Program-made: the position numbers and the translations under genes | Shown here: positions 7,195 through 12,312 of the stretch, piece by piece | Layout of the letters: each line of letters begins with the position of its first letter | Numbering within the stretch: the first letter of the stretch is position 1 | The notes under the pieces: generated by a model | Databases searched by the model: none | The model's input: only the letters and a program-made list of their open reading frames with translations | What the model was told of the DNA's origin: nothing | From: JBJXDT01 sp046153505 | GTDB taxonomy: Bacteria > Pseudomonadota > Gammaproteobacteria > Burkholderiales > Methylophilaceae | NCBI GenBank assembly: GCA_046153505.1 | Contig: JBJXDT010000117.1 | Location: forward strand, 1 to 12,312 | DNA: 12,312 bases | Direction: 5' to 3'

Positions 7195-7494
7195 ATGTTT
7201 GTAATTCAATGTCCACATTGCTGTGAAGCCCGCGAAGAAGAAGAGTTCAGCTATGCTGGGGAAGCTTTTGTAGCGCGACCAAGTACGCCAGAAAATGAAA
7301 CAGAAGAAAGCTGGGGCGACTATTTGTTTATGAAACGAAACCCAAAAGGCTGGCATTGGGAAATGTGGGGACACGCTTCAGGCTGTCGCAAATTTTTTGT
7401 AGTAAAGCGCAATACGGCAAACCACACCATAGCAGGCACCTGGACATTGTCGGATGCTCGCGCAAAATATGAAGAAGAAAAGGCCTCAGCATGA
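7195..7494 (+). CDS. soxD: Sarcosine oxidase delta subunit (zinc-binding)
   Basis: A 99-residue subunit, the normal size for SoxD, which binds structural zinc and helps hold the sarcosine oxidase tetramer together. The expected ligands are visible: Cys6 and Cys9 in the N-terminal CPHC motif, then His60 and Cys64 in the WGHASGC segment. The aromatic stretch WGDYLFMKRNPKGWHWEMW is characteristic of the family. The ATG is preceded by AAAGGA, about six bases away. The stop codon overlaps the soxA start (ATGA at 7491-7494), indicating translational coupling of the two subunits. Identification is secure from motif and operon position. Confidence 0.96.
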   Translation: MFVIQCPHCCEAREEEEFSYAGEAFVARPSTPENETEESWGDYLFMKRNPKGWHWEMWGHASGCRKFFVVKRNTANHTIAGTWTLSDARAKYEEEKASA

Positions 7495-10400
7495 GCAATA
7501 GAATTCAGCATAAACACGCTCGTGTTAATTTTAATAAACCCATTTCGTTTAGTTTTGATGGCAAAACCTATCCCGCATTTGCGGGCGATACCTTAGCTTC
7601 TGCCTTGCTAGCGAATGGCGTAAAAGTAGTAGCACGTAGTTTTAAATATGGTCGACCACGCGGCATTATTGGATTTGGGCCAGAAGAACCAAACGCCTTA
7701 GTACAGATTGATGTCGGTGCAAAAACAACCCCCGATTTGAAAGCAACACAAGTAGAGTTATACGATGGTTTGGTTGCAGCTAGCACTAGTGGCTGGCCTT
7801 CATTAAGGTTCGATTTAAAAAGTATTGGCGGCATGTTGTCTAGATTTATGCCAGCTGGTTTTTATTACAAAACCTTTAAGGCACCAACTAAACTTTGGCC
7901 AACTTATGAGCATGTGATTCGTAATGCGGCAGGTTATGGTAAATCACCTGTAGAGGCTGATAGCGACACGTATGACCACATGAACCACCATGTAGATATT
8001 TTGGTGGTAGGCGGTGGCGCAACAGGTTTATTAGCAGCACTAATTGCGGCCCGCACTAGCCTTAAAGTCATGTTGGTAGATGAGCAGACTGAGTTTGGCG
8101 GATATCTTTTAAGCACCCCAAATACCACAATTGGTGGCAAAACTTCACAAGACTGGATAAGCACTATGGTCGGTGAGTTGCAAAGCATGCCAAACGTTAA
8201 CATGTTAGCGCGCACTTCTGCGTTTGCTTTACATGACATGAACATGATTCAAGCGGTCGAATTGTTGCAAGATCACTTGAGTCCCAATGCGCGTGAAGGC
8301 AAGCAACGCCGCGAACGCTTGCACCGCATTCGGGCAAAGCAAGTTGTGCTAGCTACGGGCGCTATAGAAAGACCGCTAGTATTTGGCAACAACGATTTAC
8401 CTGGCATCTTAACGGCCTCTGCATTAACAACTTATCTAAACCGCTATGGGGTTGCAGTAGGTAAAAACGCAGTGGTGATGACCAGTAACGACCATGCGTA
8501 TCAAGGCGTTATTGACTTGGCCGAAGCAGGCGTGAATGTCACTTTGGTGGATACCCGATTAAACTTAAACCCAGTTTGGATTGAGCGTTTTAACAAACAT
8601 AAAATTAAAATTTTTCCAGGTGCAGGCATTGCCAATGCGATTGGTAGTAGCGCTGTCAAGGGTGTGCAACTCATACAACTTGACCCCATTAAAAACCAAG
8701 TAATTGCAGATGGTGCAATTGTGCCTTGTGATGTGTTAGCGAGTTCAGGTGGTTTATCGCCAACGGTACATTTGTTTTGTCATGATGGTGGCCGTCCACA
8801 ATGGAATGATGATGTGTTAGCTTTTGTAGTGCCTGCAATAGGCCGTGCAAGTGCTGGTATTTATTGTGTGGGCGCAGTGACTGGCGAATTTTCGCTGCAG
8901 CAAGGATTGGCTCAAACGCAAGCCACGCTTAGTAATTTGCTTCAAAGCTTAGGTCAAGAAGTGAATAGTGCTGGATTATCTTTTGATACTAACGAGACAC
9001 CATTAGCTGCACCAAGACGAATTTTTAGAGTGCCAGATGGTAAAGAAGAGGGTCGAGGGGCAAAGGCTTTTGTCGATTATCAAAACGATGTCGCTGTCAC
9101 GGATATTTTGCTAGCAGTGCGTGAAAACTATCGCTCAATAGAACATATTAAACGTTATACCGCACTTGGCTTTGGTACAGATCAAGGTAAGTTATCCAAT
9201 GTAAATGGCTTTGCCATTGCGGCAGAGGCTTTAGGAAAAACGATTCCAGAAGTAGGCACAACGACCTATCGGCCTGCTTATACACCTGTCAGTTTTGGCG
9301 CTTTAGCAGGGCCACATGTAGGTGCAACTTTCGAGCCAAAACGTTTTACTGCAATGCAAAGTGTGCACAACCAACAACAGGCTGAATATGAAACCGTCGG
9401 TCAATGGATGCGTCCTTGGTACTTTCCAAAACCAGGTGAAGATATCCATGCCGCAGTTAACCGTGAATGCCTTGCTGCACGTCAAGGTGTTGCAATGTTA
9501 GATGCCTCTACCCTAGGCAAAATTGATATTCAAGGTAAAGACGTCCGTGAATTTTTAAATCGTGTTTATGCCAATGCATGGTCACAACTCGCACCAGGTA
9601 AATGCCGCTATGGGTTAATGTTAGATGAAAACGGCATGGTGATGGATGATGGCGTAACTGCATGTATTTCCGACACTCACTTCTTAATGACCACCACAAC
9701 GGGGGGTGCTGCTCGCGTCATGTCATGGCTTGAAAAATGGCATCAAACGGAGTGGCCAGATTTAGAAGTGTATATGACTTCTGTAACAGACCATTGGACG
9801 ACCACCGCTTTAGTTGGCCCAAAAAGCCGCGAAGTGTTATCCAAACTTTGTCATGATGTTGACCTTTCAAAAGAAGCGTTTAAGTTTATGGATTGGCGCG
9901 ATGGTACTGTTGCGGGAGTTCCGGCACGTATTTGTCGTATTAGTTTCTCCGGCGAATTGGCCTTTGAGGTCAATGTAGAAGCGAGTTATGGTGAATATAT
10001 TTGGAAAGCCTTGATGCAAGCTGGTGCTGAGTTTGACATTACGCCTTATGGCACAGAATCGATGCATGTGTTACGTGCCGAAAAAGGATTCATTATTGTG
10101 GGTCAAGATACCGATGGCTCAGTGACACCGCTGGATTTAGATATGGCTTGGGCAGTCAGTATGAAAAAACCATTTAGCTTTTTGGGTAAGCGTTCTTTTG
10201 CCAGAACCGATACCAGCCGCACAGACCGCAAACAGCTTGTTGGCTTGTTACCTGAAGATCCAACAATTGTATTAAAAGAAGGTGCGCAACTAATAGATAG
10301 TCCTAATGCCGCGCCTCCAGTGCCGATGTTGGGGCATGTGACCTCAAGTTATTTCAGTCCAAATTTAGGTCGTACATTTGCCTTAGGTCTTGTTAAAGAT

Positions 10401-10526
10401 GGTATTAATCGTCGCCAAGATACAAAACGTGATACCGCCTATGCTTGGTTTGACGGTAAGGCAGTTAAAGTGAAATTGGTTTCTTATGTGTTTGTAGACG
10501 CTGAAGGAGCTAGACACAATGCTTAA
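7491..10526 (+). CDS. soxA: Sarcosine oxidase alpha subunit (NAD- and tetrahydrofolate-binding)
   Basis: A 1011-residue full-length alpha subunit, which binds NAD+ and accepts the methylene group on tetrahydrofolate to give 5,10-methylenetetrahydrofolate. Domains in order: an N-terminal Fer2-like fold (about 15-100) with no cysteine in the first 100 residues, so no iron-sulfur cluster, as is normal for this subunit; a Rossmann nucleotide-binding region with GGGATG at 174-179 followed by LVDEQTEFGGYL; a second flavoprotein-like motif VVLATGAIERP at 285-295; and a C-terminal aminomethyltransferase (GcvT-like) domain from about 625 to 1005. The last contains RYGLMLDENGMVMDDGV and Glu856 in YGTESMHVLRAEKGF, typical folate-site elements. 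It starts inside the soxD stop codon and its end overlaps soxG by eight bases. No disruption was seen. Confidence 0.97.
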   Translation: MSNRIQHKHARVNFNKPISFSFDGKTYPAFAGDTLASALLANGVKVVARSFKYGRPRGIIGFGPEEPNALVQIDVGAKTTPDLKATQVELYDGLVAASTSGWPSLRFDLKSIGGMLSRFMPAGFYYKTFKAPTKLWPTYEHVIRNAAGYGKSPVEADSDTYDHMNHHVDILVVGGGATGLLAALIAARTSLKVMLVDEQTEFGGYLLSTPNTTIGGKTSQDWISTMVGELQSMPNVNMLARTSAFALHDMNMIQAVELLQDHLSPNAREGKQRRERLHRIRAKQVVLATGAIERPLVFGNNDLPGILTASALTTYLNRYGVAVGKNAVVMTSNDHAYQGVIDLAEAGVNVTLVDTRLNLNPVWIERFNKHKIKIFPGAGIANAIGSSAVKGVQLIQLDPIKNQVIADGAIVPCDVLASSGGLSPTVHLFCHDGGRPQWNDDVLAFVVPAIGRASAGIYCVGAVTGEFSLQQGLAQTQATLSNLLQSLGQEVNSAGLSFDTNETPLAAPRRIFRVPDGKEEGRGAKAFVDYQNDVAVTDILLAVRENYRSIEHIKRYTALGFGTDQGKLSNVNGFAIAAEALGKTIPEVGTTTYRPAYTPVSFGALAGPHVGATFEPKRFTAMQSVHNQQQAEYETVGQWMRPWYFPKPGEDIHAAVNRECLAARQGVAMLDASTLGKIDIQGKDVREFLNRVYANAWSQLAPGKCRYGLMLDENGMVMDDGVTACISDTHFLMTTTTGGAARVMSWLEKWHQTEWPDLEVYMTSVTDHWTTTALVGPKSREVLSKLCHDVDLSKEAFKFMDWRDGTVAGVPARICRISFSGELAFEVNVEASYGEYIWKALMQAGAEFDITPYGTESMHVLRAEKGFIIVGQDTDGSVTPLDLDMAWAVSMKKPFSFLGKRSFARTDTSRTDRKQLVGLLPEDPTIVLKEGAQLIDSPNAAPPVPMLGHVTSSYFSPNLGRTFALGLVKDGINRRQDTKRDTAYAWFDGKAVKVKLVSYVFVDAEGARHNA

Positions 10527-11148
10527 TCTAGAAAATTTAAAACCTGAGATGAAATCTCCATTGCATCATTTTGCACTTAGTGAAAACGAGCAGGCGATTA
10601 ACGACGCTAATGGTGTTTGGGTTAACGAGTTAGCTTTATTGGGCTATATCAGCTTGCGCGGAAGTAGCCAAAATAAAAAATTTACAGCCGCTTTTAAAAA
10701 AGCAGCAGGTATTGCTTTGCCGACACAACCATGCAGTCTTGCGAAAGCAGACTGGGGTTCAATATTATGGCTATCTCCAGATGAATGGTTAATTGTCTGT
10801 CATCGCAATCACCACGTCAAACTACTTGGCGATTTGCAATCTGCAATGGCCGGAATTCATTCGCAAGTAGTTGATAACGCAGGCGGTTATACTGCAGTGG
10901 TTGTTCAAGGTAAACATGCAGCAGATACGCTTCATCATTGCACTGTCTATGATTTGACTACTTTAACTTCGGGTCGTGTTGTTGGTACAACGTTTGGCAA
11001 AACCAATATCATCATGAGTAAGTTAGAGCTTGGTTATGTTTTGATTTTACGTCGTAGTTTTGCAGACTATATTTGGCAATACTTTGCACGTAGTGCCAGC
11101 CCTTATGGTTTGGGTATTGCCAAACCAAATGGAAATGCTTTCCCATGA
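10519..11148 (+). CDS. soxG: Sarcosine oxidase gamma subunit
   Basis: A 209-residue protein, the usual size for SoxG, the smaller partner in the sarcosine oxidase tetramer. The family is GcvT-like in fold and lacks simple catalytic motifs. Seen: an N-terminal SPLHHF segment shared by many gamma subunits, the ELALLGYISLRGS stretch, WLSPDEWLIV in the middle and a C-terminal RRSFADYIWQYF. The last aromatic segment is typical. It begins eight bases before the soxA stop with GGAG at 10505-10508 as the probable ribosome-binding site, and its stop overlaps the next gene's ATG (ATGA, 11145-11148). Its identity rests on operon order as much as on motifs, but the soxB-D-A-G order is diagnostic. Confidence 0.93.
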   Translation: MLNLENLKPEMKSPLHHFALSENEQAINDANGVWVNELALLGYISLRGSSQNKKFTAAFKKAAGIALPTQPCSLAKADWGSILWLSPDEWLIVCHRNHHVKLLGDLQSAMAGIHSQVVDNAGGYTAVVVQGKHAADTLHHCTVYDLTTLTSGRVVGTTFGKTNIIMSKLELGYVLILRRSFADYIWQYFARSASPYGLGIAKPNGNAFP

Positions 11149-12312
11149 ACTACAGCGTATTTGATGTTTTTCGCATTGGCATAGGCCCATCCAGTTCACA
11201 TACAGTAGGGCCAATGATTGCAGTAAATCGTTTTCTCAAAGAAATTGAAAAACGTCAGTTACTCAAGCAAGTTGATCATGTGGAGGTTCATCTATATGGT
11301 TCATTAGCGTTAACTGGTAAGGGCCATGGTACAGATGCAGCTGTTCTAGCAGGGCTGGGGGGTAGTCTTCCAGACACTGTTGACCCTGCGAGCATTGCGC
11401 CCTTGCTCGAGACCATTCAAAATGAAAAACGACTTAAGCTCATGGGCCTGGTGGACATTCCTTTTGATTATGAGAAACACTTAATTTTTCACCGTCATGA
11501 GTCCTTGCCAGAGCACCCTAATGGCATGATATTAAAAGCTTTCTATGACGATGGTGACACGCTCTACCATAACATCTACTTTTCAATTGGCGGCGGTGCT
11601 GTCTTAGATCAATTAGAGATTCTCGCAGCATCAAAAAAATCGACCAAATCAAAAAAAACAAATGCGCCTTTTTGGTTTGATAGCGCAGCCGATTTACTGA
11701 AGCTTGGTGAAGAAAAGCAGATGACAATTGCCGAAATGGTTTGGCAAAATGAACTGCAGTATCAGGACGCTAGCACAACAAGAAATCGTATGCTAGAAGT
11801 GTGGAACGTGATGGATGAAAGTGTAGAGCGTGGCATCGCTACAGAAGGTATGTTGCCTGGTGGACTTAAAGTAAATCGCAGAGCATGCCTGCTTTACAAG
11901 CAAGCCAGTAAAATGGGCGGAAAGCTCTCATCCGATTTTCAAATTATGGATCTCGTCAGCGCTTTTGCTATTGCGGTAAACGAAGAAAATGCATGTGGTG
12001 GCCGTGTAGTGACTGCGCCAACGAACGGTTCTGCTGGCGTGATCCCCGCAGTATTAGGTTATTACATTCGTTTTTGCCAACAGCAACGCACCCAAAAGAA
12101 GTAGAAGACAATGTTATTAAGTTTTTAATGACAGCGGCTGGTATCGGCATGTTATACAAAAAGAATGCATCAATTTCTGCAGCTGAAATGGGTTGCCAAG
12201 GTGAAATTGGCGTATCTTGCTCAATGGCAGCAGGTGGATTAGCAGCAGTTTTAGGTGCAAGTAATCAACAAATTGAAAATGCTGCAGAAATTGCAATGGA
12301 GCATAATCTAGG
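11145..12312 (+). pseudogene. sdaA: L-serine dehydratase (iron-sulfur type), frameshifted and cut by the window edge
   Basis: L-serine ammonia-lyase deaminates serine to pyruvate with a [4Fe-4S] cluster. The N-terminal motif IGPSSSHTVGPM (residues 13-24) and the NEENACGGRVVTAPTNGSAG block (Cys284) identify the single-chain family, normally about 455-460 residues. The first frame stops at 12104 after 319 residues, the last 9 or so unrelated to the family. From 12074 the next frame resumes family sequence: LPTATHPKEVEDN, then NASISAAEMGCQGEIGVSCSMAAGG and AAEIAMEHNLG, to the window end. One T missing from the five-T run at 12071-12075 explains the break. As written, the product lacks at least two cluster cysteines and would be inactive. 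A sequencing error, a real mutation or recoding could each account for this. The ATG overlaps the soxG stop, so the gene belongs to the sox operon. Serine made from glycine and methylenetetrahydrofolate would be its substrate. Whether sdaA or sdaB is the better symbol cannot be decided here. Confidence 0.85.

Noticed and set aside
11633..11658. A7 and A8 runs in a lysine-rich stretch of the serine dehydratase as a second frameshift site
   Set aside because: The reading frame before and after the runs matches the family, so no base appears lost there.
12069..12080. Programmed -1 ribosomal frameshifting in the serine dehydratase gene
   Set aside because: The in-frame T TTT TGC does not fit the X XXY YYZ slippery rule well, I saw no obvious downstream stem, and the family is not known for recoding. 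An indel in the T-run is simpler.
1..12312. Mobile elements, CRISPR arrays, tRNA or rRNA genes, toxin-antitoxin or defence genes
   Set aside because: No transposase, regular repeat-spacer pattern, cloverleaf or such gene family was seen; the window is metabolic throughout.

Overview
The window carries the two ends of a choline catabolism pathway, from choline to glycine betaine and from sarcosine to glycine, plus an uptake protein, a regulator and a serine-degrading enzyme. The DNA is fairly AT-rich (low-40s % G+C by eye) with short intergenic gaps. The protein families and gene logic match aerobic Gamma- or Betaproteobacteria. Choline oxidation, a GbdR-like regulator and heterotetrameric sarcosine oxidase are combined as in pseudomonads, but the G+C is far lower than in Pseudomonas. 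I cannot name the genus.

Layout. Positions 82-3260, minus strand: betA (choline dehydrogenase) behind betB (betaine aldehyde dehydrogenase), reading as a betBA operon. Positions 3261-3521: a 261-bp divergent control region with palindromes and a 21-bp-spaced direct repeat. Positions 3522-4547, plus strand: a GlxA/GbdR-type AraC-family regulator. Positions 4767-5705: a choline-binding ABC transporter periplasmic protein, closed by a strong terminator at 5741-5776 and with no permease or ATPase beside it. Positions 5917-11148: soxBDAG, the four subunits of tetrahydrofolate-dependent sarcosine oxidase, tightly packed and partly overlapping. From 11145 to the window edge: an L-serine dehydratase gene overlapping soxG by four bases and broken by a one-base frameshift at about 12071-12075.

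How the genes fit together. The binding protein captures choline (inferred from a complete aromatic-cage residue set), and BetA and BetB oxidise it to glycine betaine. Betaine must then lose two methyl groups to give sarcosine; the usual enzymes for this (GbcAB, DgcAB) are not in the window. SoxBDAG converts sarcosine to glycine and places the methyl carbon on tetrahydrofolate. Glycine and methylene-tetrahydrofolate can be joined to serine by a GlyA not seen here, and the serine dehydratase would deliver pyruvate. The regulator is the natural candidate to control the set, since no BetI repressor is present. No mobile element, tRNA, rRNA or CRISPR array is visible, and I saw no clearly undescribed system. 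The most unusual points are the serine dehydratase frameshift and repeated regulatory-looking motifs in all three main intergenic gaps.
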